From Neorhizobium galegae (GTDB lineage: Bacteria; Pseudomonadota; Alphaproteobacteria; Rhizobiales; Rhizobiaceae), in the NCBI RefSeq assembly GCF_017877135.1, contig NZ_JAGIPH010000008.1:62001-126000 (forward strand): a stretch of 64,000 nt of DNA. The letters run 5' to 3'. The position numbers and the translations under genes were made by a program. The notes beneath the pieces were generated by a model. The model searched no databases. It was not told the DNA's origin and was given only the letters and a program-made list of their open reading frames with translations. Position 1 is the first letter of the stretch. Each line of letters begins with the position of its first letter. Below, piece by piece: positions 8,236 to 18,159 of the stretch.

Positions 8236-11200
8236 GCATCTCCACCCCCTTCATCGCGCGACCGGTCGCCACCTCGCTTCTGGGCATCGCGACGCTGCTC
8301 GGAGGGCTTCTGGGTTTCGTCTCGCTGCCGGTTGCGCCGCTGCCGCAGGTGGATTTTCCGACGATCCGCGTCACTACGCAGCTGCCGGGGGCCGATCCGG
8401 ACACCATGACGGCGCTGGTGACGGCGCCGCTTGAGCGGCCGCTCGGCCAAATTCCGGCGCTCGCATCCATGACCTCGTCCAGCGCCTTCGGCATCAGCCA
8501 GGTGACGCTGCAGTTCAATCTCGACCGTGACATCGATGGCGCCGCGCAGGATGTGCAATCGGCCATCAATTCCGCCAGCGGCAGCCTGCCGAAGACCCTG
8601 CCCTATCCGCCGACCTACGCGAAGGTGAACCCGGCCGATACGCCGACCATTACGCTGGCGCTGCATTCGGACACCTACCCGATCCGCAATCTCAGCGATT
8701 TTGCCGACACGATCATGTCGCAGCGCCTGAGCGAAGTGTCCGGCGTCGGCGACGTGCGCGTCCAGGGCGGCGTCAGGCCGGCGATCCGCGTCCAGGCGGA
8801 TTTGACCCGGCTCGCATCCTACGGGCTGTCGCTCGAAGACCTGCGCAGCACCATCACCAATGCCAACGTGTCCGGCGCCAAGGGTGCGGTAGACGGAACC
8901 TTTCAGTCGTTCACCCTGTCGGCGAACGACCAGATCCATGATCCGGACGTCTACCGCGACACGATCATCGCCTATCGCAACGGGGCACCCGTGCGCCTTA
9001 AAGATGTCGCCAGTGTCGTCGAGGGGCTGGAAAACAGCCGTGTCGGCGCCTGGTATCAGGGCCGGCCTGCGGTCATCATCGATATCATGCGACAGCCGGG
9101 CGCTAACGTCATCCAGACAGTCGAGGATGTGCGCAAGCAGCTGCCGAGGTTGAAGCTTGCACTGCCGGCCGGCGTATCGCTCGATATCGTCAACGACCGG
9201 ACGGAAACCATCCGGGCCTCGATCCACGACGTCCAGTGGACGCTGGCACTCAGCGTGGCGCTGGTCATTCTCGTCGTCTTCCTGTTCTTGCGAACGCTGA
9301 CGGCGACCATCATCGCCGGGGTGGCGCTGCCGCTCTCACTCATCGCCACCTTCGGCATCATGTGGTTCTGCGGATTCAGCCTCGACAACCTGTCGCTGAT
9401 GGCGCTGACCATCGGCACCGGTTTCGTGGTCGACGATGCCATCGTGATGATCGAGAACATCGCCCGCCATATCGAGGAGGGCGAAAGCCCGATGCAGGCG
9501 GCGCTCAAAGGAGCCGGTGAAATCGGCTTCACGATCATCTCGCTCACCGCCTCGCTGATCGCAGTCTTCATTCCGCTCTTGTTCATGACCGGCATTGTCG
9601 GGCGCATGTTCCGGGAGTTTGCGCTGACGCTCACGATTGCCGTGGTGGTGTCTGCCGTCATTTCGCTGACGCTGACGCCGATGATGTGCGCCCGCATTCT
9701 GCGCGCACCGAAGGAGCGCAATTCCGGCGTCCTCGGCCTGGTCGATCGCGGCATGGACTGGATGAACGAAGGCTATCGCCGCAGCGTCATCTGGGCCGTC
9801 AATCGCGGCTGGCTGATGCTGGCACTGACGGGGGTGACGCTTGCGGTCACCATTGTTCTCTATGTGACGATCCCCAAGGGCTTTCTGCCGGTACAGGATA
9901 CGGGCCTGATCTCTGCCGTGGTGGAAACGGAGCCGACAAGCTCCTTCGACGTGATGAAAGACACGCAGAAGCGCGTCGGAGACCGGTTCCGGGCCGATCC
10001 TGCCGTCGAGAGCGTGATCGCCGTCATCGGCACCAGCGCGTCCAACCTGACGCTGAACACGGCAAGCTACAGCATCGTGCTGAAACCCCGCGATGAGCGC
10101 GAGGTTTCCGCGACAGATCTCATCGACCGGCTGCGTGCCTCCGTTGCCGACATTCCCGGCATCCGCCCGACATTCCAGAGCATCCGCGACATCTCGATCA
10201 GCACGCGTGCGAGCCGCGCGCCCTACCAATACACGCTGACGGGCACCAACACGGCAACGGTCGCCGGCTGGGCCGACCGGCTGGCGAGCCGCCTACAGCA
10301 GAACCCGCTGCTAGTCGACGTCTCCTCGGAAGTGGAAATGGGCGGGGGGCGCCTCCTGATCACCGTCAACCGCGAGACGGCAGCCCGCCTCGGCGTCTCC
10401 ATGCAGGCGATCAGCGACACCCTCTATGACGCATTCGGCCAGCGGCAGATCAGCACGATCTACGGCCAGGCGAACCAGTACCGCGTCATCCTGGAAGCTG
10501 GCGAGCGGTTCCAGGGGGATCCGAAATCACTGGAACAGCTCTATGTCAGCGGCGCAAACAGCGCCATGGTGCCGTTGAATGCCGTGGCCTCCGTCAAATT
10601 CGGCACGGCACCGCTGGTAATCAGCCGCAGCGAGCAGTTCCCCGCCGTGACGCTCAGCTTCGATCTTGCCCGCAACGCGTCGCTCAGCGAAGCGATCGAA
10701 GCGATCAAGACCGCCGAGCAGGACATCGGCATGCCGGCCAATATCCAGCGGCACTATAGCGGCGACACGGAAGAATTCGACCGGTCGCTGGCCGGCGAAC
10801 CCTGGCTGATCCTTGCTGCGATCATCACCATCTACATCGTTCTCGGCCTGCTTTATGAAAGCGCTATCCACCCGATCACCATCCTCTCCACCCTGCCGTC
10901 TGCAGGGGTCGGCGCGCTTCTCGCGCTGATGCTGTTCGGGCAGGACCTGTCGATCATCGCGCTGATCGGCATCGTGCTCCTGATGGGCATCGTCAAAAAG
11001 AACGCCATCATGATGATCGACTTTGCGCTGGATGCCGAACGCCGTGACGGATTGCCGGCGCGCGAGGCTATCGTCCAAGCGGCGGTCATGCGTTTTCGCC
11101 CGATTATGATGACGACGCTCGCCGCCCTTTTCGGCGCGCTGCCGCTTGCCTTCGCTGAGGGCACCGGTGCCGAACTGCGCATCCCGCTCGGCATTTCTAT

Positions 11201-11351
11201 CATCGGCGGTCTGCTGCTCAGCCAGTTGCTGACGCTCTACACGACGCCGGTAATTTATCTGGCGCTCGATGGCCTTCGCGCACGGATGCACGAGAAGAAG
11301 CCGGCCGGCGCCGCCGACCTTGAGGAACGCGATGCCGGAGGCGCGGCATGA
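8232..11351 (+). CDS. RND efflux permease, MdtB-like
   Basis: A 1039-residue inner-membrane proton-driven pump of the HAE1/AcrB family. It opens MSISTPFIARPVATSLLGIA, as MdtB/MdtC do, and shows the family pattern 'GTGFVVDDAIVMIENIARHI' in the fourth-helix region, whose paired Asp residues relay protons. Two periplasmic loops of about 300 residues and twelve helices fit full length. ATGA overlaps join it to the adaptor upstream and a second pump downstream. Two unlike RND subunits in one operon match MdtBC, which works as a heteromultimer. Substrates cannot be told. Confidence 0.9.
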   Translation: MSISTPFIARPVATSLLGIATLLGGLLGFVSLPVAPLPQVDFPTIRVTTQLPGADPDTMTALVTAPLERPLGQIPALASMTSSSAFGISQVTLQFNLDRDIDGAAQDVQSAINSASGSLPKTLPYPPTYAKVNPADTPTITLALHSDTYPIRNLSDFADTIMSQRLSEVSGVGDVRVQGGVRPAIRVQADLTRLASYGLSLEDLRSTITNANVSGAKGAVDGTFQSFTLSANDQIHDPDVYRDTIIAYRNGAPVRLKDVASVVEGLENSRVGAWYQGRPAVIIDIMRQPGANVIQTVEDVRKQLPRLKLALPAGVSLDIVNDRTETIRASIHDVQWTLALSVALVILVVFLFLRTLTATIIAGVALPLSLIATFGIMWFCGFSLDNLSLMALTIGTGFVVDDAIVMIENIARHIEEGESPMQAALKGAGEIGFTIISLTASLIAVFIPLLFMTGIVGRMFREFALTLTIAVVVSAVISLTLTPMMCARILRAPKERNSGVLGLVDRGMDWMNEGYRRSVIWAVNRGWLMLALTGVTLAVTIVLYVTIPKGFLPVQDTGLISAVVETEPTSSFDVMKDTQKRVGDRFRADPAVESVIAVIGTSASNLTLNTASYSIVLKPRDEREVSATDLIDRLRASVADIPGIRPTFQSIRDISISTRASRAPYQYTLTGTNTATVAGWADRLASRLQQNPLLVDVSSEVEMGGGRLLITVNRETAARLGVSMQAISDTLYDAFGQRQISTIYGQANQYRVILEAGERFQGDPKSLEQLYVSGANSAMVPLNAVASVKFGTAPLVISRSEQFPAVTLSFDLARNASLSEAIEAIKTAEQDIGMPANIQRHYSGDTEEFDRSLAGEPWLILAAIITIYIVLGLLYESAIHPITILSTLPSAGVGALLALMLFGQDLSIIALIGIVLLMGIVKKNAIMMIDFALDAERRDGLPAREAIVQAAVMRFRPIMMTTLAALFGALPLAFAEGTGAELRIPLGISIIGGLLLSQLLTLYTTPVIYLALDGLRARMHEKKPAGAADLEERDAGGAA

Positions 11352-14300
11352 ATATTTCCGGCCCTTTCATCAGCCGTCCGGTCGGCACGACACTTCTGGC
11401 GATCGGCCTGATGATGCTCGGGCTGGTCGCCTACCGTTTCCTGCCCGTGGCAAGCCTGCCTGCCGTCGATTTACCCACCATCCGCGTCAATGCCAGCCGT
11501 CCCGGTGCGGACCCGGAAAGCATGGCCTCCAGCGTTGCGGCACCGCTTGAGCGGCATCTGGGGGCGATTGCCGGGGTAACGGAAATGACCTCCACAAGCG
11601 GCCTTGGCACCACAAATATCTTCCTGCAGTTCGATCTCGCCCGCGATGTCGATAGCGCCGCGCAGGATGTGCAGGCGGCCATCAATGCGGCGGTGGCGGA
11701 TCTGCCGAGCGACATGCCGAACCTGCCCAGTCTGCGCAAGGCAAATCCGGCCGCTGCCCCCATCCTGACGCTGGCGCTCACCTCGGACACGGTGCCGGCG
11801 AGCGCTATCTATGATGCCGCCGATACGGTGGTGGTGCAGCGCATCTCGCAGGTGGAAGGCGTCGGCGATGTCTCGGCCAGCGGCGCCGACCAGCCCGCCG
11901 TTCGCGTCCGGCTTGATCCGGACCGGTTGGCGGCAATCGGCCTCACCGCCAATGACGTGCGCAATGCCATCGTGAACGGAAACGTATTGGCTCCGGTTGG
12001 CGCCATCGATGGACCAAATTCCTTCTATGCGATCTCGGTCAATGCGCAGCTTGTGACCCCGCAGGACTACGGTCGACTTGTCATCCATGCCTCAAACGGA
12101 ACCGCCGTGCGGCTGGCCGATATCGCCTCCGTCGAGCCCGGTGTTCGCAACCGTCGCTCGGATGCCTGGTTCAACGGCAAGCCCGCCGTTCTGCTCAACA
12201 TCACCAAGGCAGCGGATGCCAATGTGGTGGCGACCGTCGATGCAGTGAAGGCTCTCATTCCCGAGGTGAAGCAGTTGATCCCGGCCGGCGTCGAAGTGGA
12301 TGTGTTGAACGACCGCACGACAACCATTCACGCCAGCGTGGAAGACATGCAGTTCACGCTGCTTGCCACCGTGACGCTGGTGATGGCCGTGGTCTTCGTC
12401 TTCCTGCGCCGGCTGGTGCCGACACTTGCAGCGGGCCTCACCGTGCCCTTGTCCTTTGCCGGCGCGTTTGCCGCGATGTGGGCCACCAATATTTCCATCG
12501 ACAACCTGTCGCTGATGGCGCTTGCGGTGGCCAGCGGCTTCGTCGTCGATGATGCGATCGTCATGATCGAGAACATCTATTCCAACCTCGAAAAGGGCAT
12601 GAAACCCATCGAGGCAGCACGCGAAGGGGCACGGCAGATCGGGTTTACCGTGATTGCCATCAGCGTCTCTCTGATGGCGGCGTTCATTCCGCTGTTCTTC
12701 ATGGGTGGCGTTATCGGCCGCTTCTTCCTCACTTTCTCGCTGACGCTCGCCTATACGATTGCCGTTTCCACCGTGGTGTCGCTGACGCTGACGCCCATGA
12801 TCTGCGGACATCGCATCAAGGGTCATGATCTCGAGGCGCGGCGCAGCCGTTTCGATCGCCTCGTCGAAAACAGCCTGGATGGCATGGTCGCCTTTTACGA
12901 CCGCACGCTGAAAGGCGTGCTGCACCACCGCATCCTTGCGGTCATCACTACTGCCGCCTGCGTGATCCTGACCGGCTACCTCTACACCAAGCTGCCGAAG
13001 GGTTTTGTGCCGCGCGACGACACCGGCTTCGTGATGGGCAACAGCCAGGCGGCCAGCGACATCTCCTATCCGGCAATGGTCGCCCTGCAAAGGCGAGCGC
13101 TGGCCATCGTCGAGCAAGACCCGGCGGTGCAGAACATCGGTGCCAGCGTCGGCGGCGGTTTCCTCGGCACCGCCAATCGGGGGCAGATGCAGATCTCACT
13201 GAAGCCGCCGGGAGAGCGGGATCAGACGGACGTCGTGATCGAACGGCTGCGGCGGGCGACCGCCGTCATTCCCGGCCTCGACACCTCGTTCTTTTCCCCG
13301 AGCGATATCCGGATCGGCGCGCGCTCGTCGGATTCGCAGTTCCAGTTCACGCTGTGGGATGCCGATTACAACGAGCTGATCACTTGGGCGCCCCGCATTC
13401 TGGCCCGCCTGCGCCAGGAACCGCTGCTGACCGACGTCAACAGCGACCGGCAACCGAACGGGCTGCAGGCGAATGTCGTGGTGGACCGCACCGCAGCATC
13501 CCGCCTCGGCGTCAAGATCACCGCCGTCGATACGGCACTCAACAATGCCTTTGCACAACGGCAGGTGACCATCGTCTACGGGGAGCGCAACCAGTACCGC
13601 GTCATTCTGGAAGCCTATCCTGATTTCGCCAAGGACCCGGAACATATCCTGAAGATCTACGTACCCGGCAGTGGCAATACGCAGGTCCCGCTCGGTGCCT
13701 TTGCCAAGGTTGAGCGGACGCTGGCGCCAATCGGCGTCAACCATCAGGGCCAGTTTCCGGCCGTCACCATTTCCTACAATGTCGGGCCGGAAACGACCCT
13801 GTCGCAGGCCAATGACGCCGTGAAGGCCGCCGTGGCCGGGATGCATCTGCCCGATACGCTGCATGCGGAATTTGCCGGAGACGCCGCCAGTGCCGCCAAA
13901 TCCTCCGGTAACCAGCCGATGCTCATTCTCGCGGCACTGCTCGCAGTCTATATCGTGCTCGGCATTCTCTATGAAAGCCTGCTGCACCCGTTGACCATCA
14001 TCTCCACCCTGCCCTCCGCCGGGCTCGGCGCGCTCCTGGCGCTTTGGGTCAGCGGCACTGAACTGACGATCGTCGCCTTTATCGGCATCATTCTGTTGAT
14101 CGGTATCGTCAAGAAAAACGGCATCATGCTCGTGGACTTCGCGCTGGAGGCCGAGCGCCATCGCGGCATGTCACCGGAAGATGCCATCCACGAAGCCTGC
14201 CTCAAGCGTTTCCGCCCGATCATGATGACCAGTCTTGCCGCCTTCATGGGCGCGCTGCCGCTAGTGCTGGCCACAGGCCCCGGTGCCGATCTTCACCGCC

Positions 14301-14467
14301 CGCTCGGCATCACCATCATCGGCGGACTGATCGTGTCGCAGGCTCTGACCCTCTACACGACGCCGATCATCTACCTGATCTTCGCCCGGCTTTCGGCGCG
14401 CTTTGGCAGACGTGGTAATAGAGCGGCAAATGGAAGGGATTTCTCATTTCCCATGCGGGTGGAATAA
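11348..14467 (+). CDS. RND efflux permease, MdtC-like
   Basis: A second 1039-residue RND pump, clearly related to but different from the upstream one (MNISGPFISRPVGTTLLAIG; 'ASGFVVDDAIVMIENIYSNL' for the proton-relay helix). It starts in the ATGA of the previous stop. Both Asp residues of the relay motif are present, so it looks active. With the adaptor and the MdtB-like pump it would form a tripartite exporter together with an outer-membrane factor from elsewhere. It is the last gene of the operon, followed by a decayed gene fragment. Confidence 0.9.
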   Translation: MNISGPFISRPVGTTLLAIGLMMLGLVAYRFLPVASLPAVDLPTIRVNASRPGADPESMASSVAAPLERHLGAIAGVTEMTSTSGLGTTNIFLQFDLARDVDSAAQDVQAAINAAVADLPSDMPNLPSLRKANPAAAPILTLALTSDTVPASAIYDAADTVVVQRISQVEGVGDVSASGADQPAVRVRLDPDRLAAIGLTANDVRNAIVNGNVLAPVGAIDGPNSFYAISVNAQLVTPQDYGRLVIHASNGTAVRLADIASVEPGVRNRRSDAWFNGKPAVLLNITKAADANVVATVDAVKALIPEVKQLIPAGVEVDVLNDRTTTIHASVEDMQFTLLATVTLVMAVVFVFLRRLVPTLAAGLTVPLSFAGAFAAMWATNISIDNLSLMALAVASGFVVDDAIVMIENIYSNLEKGMKPIEAAREGARQIGFTVIAISVSLMAAFIPLFFMGGVIGRFFLTFSLTLAYTIAVSTVVSLTLTPMICGHRIKGHDLEARRSRFDRLVENSLDGMVAFYDRTLKGVLHHRILAVITTAACVILTGYLYTKLPKGFVPRDDTGFVMGNSQAASDISYPAMVALQRRALAIVEQDPAVQNIGASVGGGFLGTANRGQMQISLKPPGERDQTDVVIERLRRATAVIPGLDTSFFSPSDIRIGARSSDSQFQFTLWDADYNELITWAPRILARLRQEPLLTDVNSDRQPNGLQANVVVDRTAASRLGVKITAVDTALNNAFAQRQVTIVYGERNQYRVILEAYPDFAKDPEHILKIYVPGSGNTQVPLGAFAKVERTLAPIGVNHQGQFPAVTISYNVGPETTLSQANDAVKAAVAGMHLPDTLHAEFAGDAASAAKSSGNQPMLILAALLAVYIVLGILYESLLHPLTIISTLPSAGLGALLALWVSGTELTIVAFIGIILLIGIVKKNGIMLVDFALEAERHRGMSPEDAIHEACLKRFRPIMMTSLAAFMGALPLVLATGPGADLHRPLGITIIGGLIVSQALTLYTTPIIYLIFARLSARFGRRGNRAANGRDFSFPMRVE

Positions 14468-14563
14468 GGAGACGGCCACGGCGGCTTCAACGCCACGACG
14501 GTCCTAGCCGCCCGGGAGCTGGAGAAATTCCGCCCTTACTGGTTCGAGGCAGTCCAGACACCG
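14468..14563 (+). pseudogene. Fragment of an enolase-superfamily gene
   Basis: In the frame from 14468 the sequence reads GDGHGGFNATTVLAARELEK, then FRPYWFEAVQTP. This resembles the 'D.NGG.....A...A..LE.F..YWFEEPV' block around the metal ligands of mandelate-racemase-type enzymes. There is no start codon, and after about 32 residues the likeness ends in unrelated sequence. It therefore looks like a remnant left by deletion at the end of the RND operon. The match was made by eye and is short. Confidence 0.45.
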
Positions 14564-14617
14564 CATGTCCATCTCATGCACAATCGTCGGTATAAGAACT
14601 TCCGTCGACCGTGCCAA

Positions 14618-14875
14618 TTAATAATCCACGCTCCGAGCCAATATGGTCGTCCGCTTCGGATGGGTGCAAAGCTCCACGTAATCGGTACGCGGCTCATAGG
14701 GTTTTCTGTACTCCACCTGCAGAACTGCGCAATCACGAGCAGGCGCCACCACGTAGTAACGGTGCTTGTGCTGTGGGGCCGCCCGATAGCCTGCAATCAT
14801 GTCTGCCGCGTGAGAGGGTGCTGCAACGGCGCACAGAGCGGTAAGCGACATTACCCAAAACGACAATTTCTTCAT
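14618..14875 (-). CDS. Small secreted protein of unknown function
   Basis: An 85-residue protein with a clear Sec signal peptide (MKKLSFWVMSLTALCAVAAP, cleavage likely after SHA-A). The mature part is about 62 residues, basic and Tyr-rich, with two Cys residues ('ARDCAVLQVEY', 'YVELCTH') that could pair in the periplasm. The ATG at 14875 follows GGAG; the longer frame to 14941 has no ribosome site. I recognise no family. It stands alone between the RND operon and the SDR gene. Confidence 0.65.
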   Translation of the reverse strand: MKKLSFWVMSLTALCAVAAPSHAADMIAGYRAAPQHKHRYYVVAPARDCAVLQVEYRKPYEPRTDYVELCTHPKRTTILARSVDY

Positions 14876-15083
14876 GTTTATCTCCTCGTTGGCGCAACAG
14901 CATCTAGGGCGCCCTCTGCATAAGTCGAGTATCGAGACCAAGCGACTTAAATAGAGTGACCTTAGAATGTTCGATCCTGAAGAGTCGACCTTTGGGAGAT
15001 CAGGTCGGCCCGCGGCATCCCGTTACGGCCCGAGACGAGATACGGGCGCAGCCGCGTCAGGCGTTCGTATTTTTCGCTTGCCG
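14876..15083. other. 208-bp gene-free interval
   Basis: It holds the promoter side of the small secreted protein gene and the region after the SDR stop. A leftward frame continuing beyond the SDR region reads SEKYERLTRLRPYLVSGRNG but has no start or family match. No hairpin terminator is obvious for the leftward SDR operon. Confidence 0.35.
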
Positions 15084-15857
15084 TCAGTCTGCGGTCCAGC
15101 CGCCGTCGACCATCAGGGCCGTGCCGGTGATCATGGCGGCGGTATCCGAAGCGAGGAAGGTCACCGGGCCCATGATGTCCTCCACCTCGCCGACGCGGCC
15201 GAGCTTGATCTTTTCCTTGATCCAGCGAACCCGATCCGGATTGGCGAAAGTCTGTTCGGCAAGCGGCGTGCGGATGAAGGTGGGGCAGATCGTGTTGACC
15301 CGAATGCCGTGGCTTCCCCATTCAATCGCCATTGACTTTGTAAAGCCTTCCACCGCGTGTTTGGTGGCGCTGTAGACCGCCCGGTCGATGCCGCCGACAT
15401 GCGCCATCTGCGATGAAATGTTGATCAGGGAGCCTGGGCGCCGCGACGCAATCAGCCTCTTTGCCACTGCCCGCGTGAGGAAATAGGCCCCCCTCAGGTT
15501 GATCCCGACGACGGCATCGAAGTCGGACGGCACCGTATCGACAGCGGGACCGTGGCGGGCAAGGCCCGCGCTGTTCACGAGAATATCGAAGGGGTCGAGC
15601 GAGGCCACGATCCGTTCGGTCGCCTCGACGTCCTGCACGTCGAGCATCAGTGACCGGGCCGAGAAGCCGAGGTCCGCCAGTTGCCTCACCGTTTGGTCGA
15701 GCTTGTCCGCTGAACGGGCGGCAAGCGTGACTTGCGCCCCCGCTTCGGCAAGCGCGACTGCTGCCGCCTGCCCTATGCCCGAAGACGCACCGACAACGAG
15801 AGCCGTCTTGCCCTCCAGGCGAAAGGAGGGTGTCCGCGGCAGGGTGGCGGCCGTCAT
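15084..15857 (-). CDS. SDR-family NAD(P)-dependent oxidoreductase
   Basis: A 257-residue classical short-chain dehydrogenase: cofactor motif GASSGIGQ near residue 22, NSAGLARHG, the catalytic Ser in 'LINISSQMA' and 'YSATKH' with catalytic Tyr and Lys, ending 'MVDGGWTAD'. It probably oxidises or reduces a hydroxyl on the substrate of the surrounding sugar pathway; the identity is unknown. The ATG at 15857 overlaps the stop of the HisD-like gene (ATGA), which fixes the start. It is the last gene of a long leftward operon that begins with the ABC importer. Confidence 0.87.
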   Translation of the reverse strand: MTAATLPRTPSFRLEGKTALVVGASSGIGQAAAVALAEAGAQVTLAARSADKLDQTVRQLADLGFSARSLMLDVQDVEATERIVASLDPFDILVNSAGLARHGPAVDTVPSDFDAVVGINLRGAYFLTRAVAKRLIASRRPGSLINISSQMAHVGGIDRAVYSATKHAVEGFTKSMAIEWGSHGIRVNTICPTFIRTPLAEQTFANPDRVRWIKEKIKLGRVGEVEDIMGPVTFLASDTAAMITGTALMVDGGWTAD

Positions 15858-17164
15858 TCTGCGGCCTGCCCGTAACCGACATTGCGGCGACCATAGCGGC
15901 GGACGCGTACATTGCACTGTTCCGCGTGGCCGACGAAGCCTTCAAGAATGCAGAGCCGCGACCCAAAAGCGCCGATCATTGCCGCTGCCTCGTCGGTCAG
16001 CACCTTCTGGTAGCTATGCGTCTTCAGGAACTTGCCAACCCAGAGGCCGCCAGTGTAACGCCCGGCCTTCTTGGTCGGCAGCGTGTGGTTGGTGCCGATC
16101 ACCTTGTCGCCATTGGCCACGTTGGTGCGAGGACCGAGGAAGAGCGCACCGTAGCTGTGCATGTTTTCGAGATACCAGTCGTCGCGATCGGTCATCACCT
16201 GCACGTGTTCGCTGGCGATGTCGTTGGCGACGTGGAGCATTTCGTCATGGGTGTCGCAGACGATGACCTCGCCGTAGTCTTCCCAGCTCCGCCGCGCCGT
16301 CTCGGCAGTCGGCAGTATGGCGAGAAGGCGTTCGATCTCTTGCAGCGTGGCTTCGGCAAGCTTGCGGCTGGTGGTGAGCAGGACCGCTGGCGAGTTATAC
16401 CCGTGTTCCGCCTGGCCGAGCAGGTCGGTGGCGCAGATTTCCGCATCGACCGTGTCGTCGGCAATCACCATCGTTTCTGTCGGACCCGCGAAAAGGTCGA
16501 TGCCGACACGGCCGTAAAGCTGGCGCTTGGCTTCGGCGACGAAGGCATTACCGGGGCCGACGAGCATATCGACCGGCTTGATCGTTTCGGTTCCGAGCGC
16601 CATGGCACCGATTGCCTGAATACCGCCCATGACGAAAATCTCGTGCGCACCGCCAAGCTTCATCGCGGCGATGACGGCCGGGTTCGGCTCGCCTTTGAAG
16701 GGTGGTGTTGCAGCAATGATGCGCGGTACGCCGGCGACCGATGCCGTGGCGACCGACATATGCGCAGAGGCGACCATCGGAAACTTGCCGCCCGGCACGT
16801 AGCAACCGACCGACTGCACTGGAATGTTGCGATGGCCCAGAATGACGCCGGGCAAGGTCTCCACTTCAATATCCAGCATGGAATCCCGCTGCGCGCGGGC
16901 GAACTTGCGGACCTGCTCCTGGGCAAACTTGATGTCTTCCATGTCACGCGGCGCGACCTTGTTCATCAGCGCCTCGATCTCCCCTTCACTGAGGCGGAAG
17001 GACGCCGGCGAATACTTGTCGAACTTCTCCGAAAGTTCGCGGACAGCCGTGTCGCCGCGCGTCTCGATATCGGTGAGAATACCTTCGACGGTCGTGCGAA
17101 CCTTCGCATCGTCTTCAGAACGGGCATCCGCCGGCTTCCCGCGCTTGAGATAGGTGACAGTCAT
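15854..17164 (-). CDS. Histidinol-dehydrogenase-like zinc/NAD alcohol dehydrogenase (catabolic paralogue)
   Basis: A 436-residue HisD-family protein with '[20 protein letters not shown]', '[20 protein letters not shown]', '[11 protein letters not shown]', 'QAEHG' and 'ASEHVQVMT' in the usual order. HisD oxidises an alcohol to a carboxylate in two NAD-linked steps. Relatives such as HpsN (sulfopropanediol 3-dehydrogenase) do so on other substrates. No other his gene is nearby, and the gene is embedded in a sugar-uptake operon, so histidine synthesis is unlikely. The ATG at 17164 has AGGA 9 bases upstream. It may turn a polyol or sugar alcohol end into an acid. Confidence 0.85.
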   Translation of the reverse strand: MTVTYLKRGKPADARSEDDAKVRTTVEGILTDIETRGDTAVRELSEKFDKYSPASFRLSEGEIEALMNKVAPRDMEDIKFAQEQVRKFARAQRDSMLDIEVETLPGVILGHRNIPVQSVGCYVPGGKFPMVASAHMSVATASVAGVPRIIAATPPFKGEPNPAVIAAMKLGGAHEIFVMGGIQAIGAMALGTETIKPVDMLVGPGNAFVAEAKRQLYGRVGIDLFAGPTETMVIADDTVDAEICATDLLGQAEHGYNSPAVLLTTSRKLAEATLQEIERLLAILPTAETARRSWEDYGEVIVCDTHDEMLHVANDIASEHVQVMTDRDDWYLENMHSYGALFLGPRTNVANGDKVIGTNHTLPTKKAGRYTGGLWVGKFLKTHSYQKVLTDEAAAMIGAFGSRLCILEGFVGHAEQCNVRVRRYGRRNVGYGQAAE

Positions 17165-17218
17165 GGGTCATGATCCTTTATAACAAGAATGTTGGCCCTG
17201 CCCGGTGGGCAAGGGAAT

Positions 17219-18154
17219 TCAGGTGCCGAGGCCGGCATCCTTCTTGAAGGCAGCAAGTCTGGTCAGCATGCGGTCCCGCCAGTCGCGGCGCTTGGCAAGG
17301 TCACCGGCGGCGATCGCCGCGCGCCGCTCTGTCTCAGCGCGGGCAACTGTCTCTGCGGCCCAGGGTCCCGGCGGCGGATGACGGACCTGCCCGGCATACA
17401 TGGGGCCGAGACGCGACGCGTAATCGGAGATGCCACCCGGCGCATTGAGATCGATCGTTTCGAACGGCCCCATGAAGCTCCACCGAAGGCCAAGACCGTG
17501 AGAAATGGTCGCGTCGATATCGGCAAGGCTCGCATAGCCGTCGTGATAAAGCGCCCAGGCTTCCATCAGCAAGGCGCCCTGCAGGCGGTTGAGGATGAAA
17601 CCGTCGATCTCGCGCGTCAGCGTCACCGGCGCCTGCCCGACCGCCTGCATCAGATCGCGCGCTGCAATCGTTGCATCGGCATCGGTCCAGGGAGCCGGCA
17701 CCAGTTCGACCACCGGTACCAGATGCGGCGGATTGACCGGATGGGCGATGAGAAACCGGCCACGGTTGCGGCAGCCTTCGGTAAACCGTGAGGCCGGAAT
17801 GCCTGAAGAGGAAGAGCCGACGACCGCGCTCGGCTGCATCACCGCATCGATCGCAAGGCTCACCTTCTTTTTGGCTTCCACCGTTTCGAAGACAGATTCC
17901 TGAATATAAGAGGCTCCATCCAGAGCCTCCTCAAGCGTATCCGTCACGGTCAGGCGGGAGAGCACATCGGCCGGATTTTCGATGAGCCCGGCCTCTGCCA
18001 GATCGCCGAGACTGCGTTCAGCCCAGGGAAGGATGCCGTCGCGCACAGAGGCCGAAGGATCAAACAACCGGGTATGATAGTTGGCTCTTGCAAACACTAT
18101 TCCCCAACCGGAGCCGACGAGGCCGGCCCCAACAACCGCAACGGTCTTCTTCAT
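17219..18154 (-). CDS. 3-hydroxyacyl-CoA-dehydrogenase-family protein, L-gulonate 3-dehydrogenase/lambda-crystallin-like
   Basis: A 311-residue protein with an N-terminal NAD fold (VGAGLVGSGW), the 'SSSSGIPASRF' segment, and 'HPVNPPHLVPVVELV', the signature of this family. Lambda-crystallin-type members oxidise the 3-hydroxyl of free sugar acids rather than CoA esters, which suits the sugar importer context. That is inference. The ATG at 18154 follows GGGGTG. An alternative GTG at 18163 would overlap the upstream stop as GTGA and add three residues. Confidence 0.8.
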   Translation of the reverse strand: MKKTVAVVGAGLVGSGWGIVFARANYHTRLFDPSASVRDGILPWAERSLGDLAEAGLIENPADVLSRLTVTDTLEEALDGASYIQESVFETVEAKKKVSLAIDAVMQPSAVVGSSSSGIPASRFTEGCRNRGRFLIAHPVNPPHLVPVVELVPAPWTDADATIAARDLMQAVGQAPVTLTREIDGFILNRLQGALLMEAWALYHDGYASLADIDATISHGLGLRWSFMGPFETIDLNAPGGISDYASRLGPMYAGQVRHPPPGPWAAETVARAETERRAAIAAGDLAKRRDWRDRMLTRLAAFKKDAGLGT

Positions 18155-18159
18155 ATACG

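Noticed and set aside
8232..14467. The two RND pumps as a recent tandem duplication
   Set aside because: They have equal length but clearly differ throughout, as MdtB and MdtC do, so this is an old paralogous pair and not a repeat.
14962..15321. A leftward frame over the end of the SDR gene, running into the intergenic region
   Set aside because: Most of it overlaps the well-supported SDR gene in another frame, and the free part has no start or recognised motif.
15854..17164. Assignment as the histidine-biosynthesis gene hisD
   Set aside because: Gene context is catabolic with a dedicated importer and regulator and no other his genes. A catabolic paralogue is the better reading.
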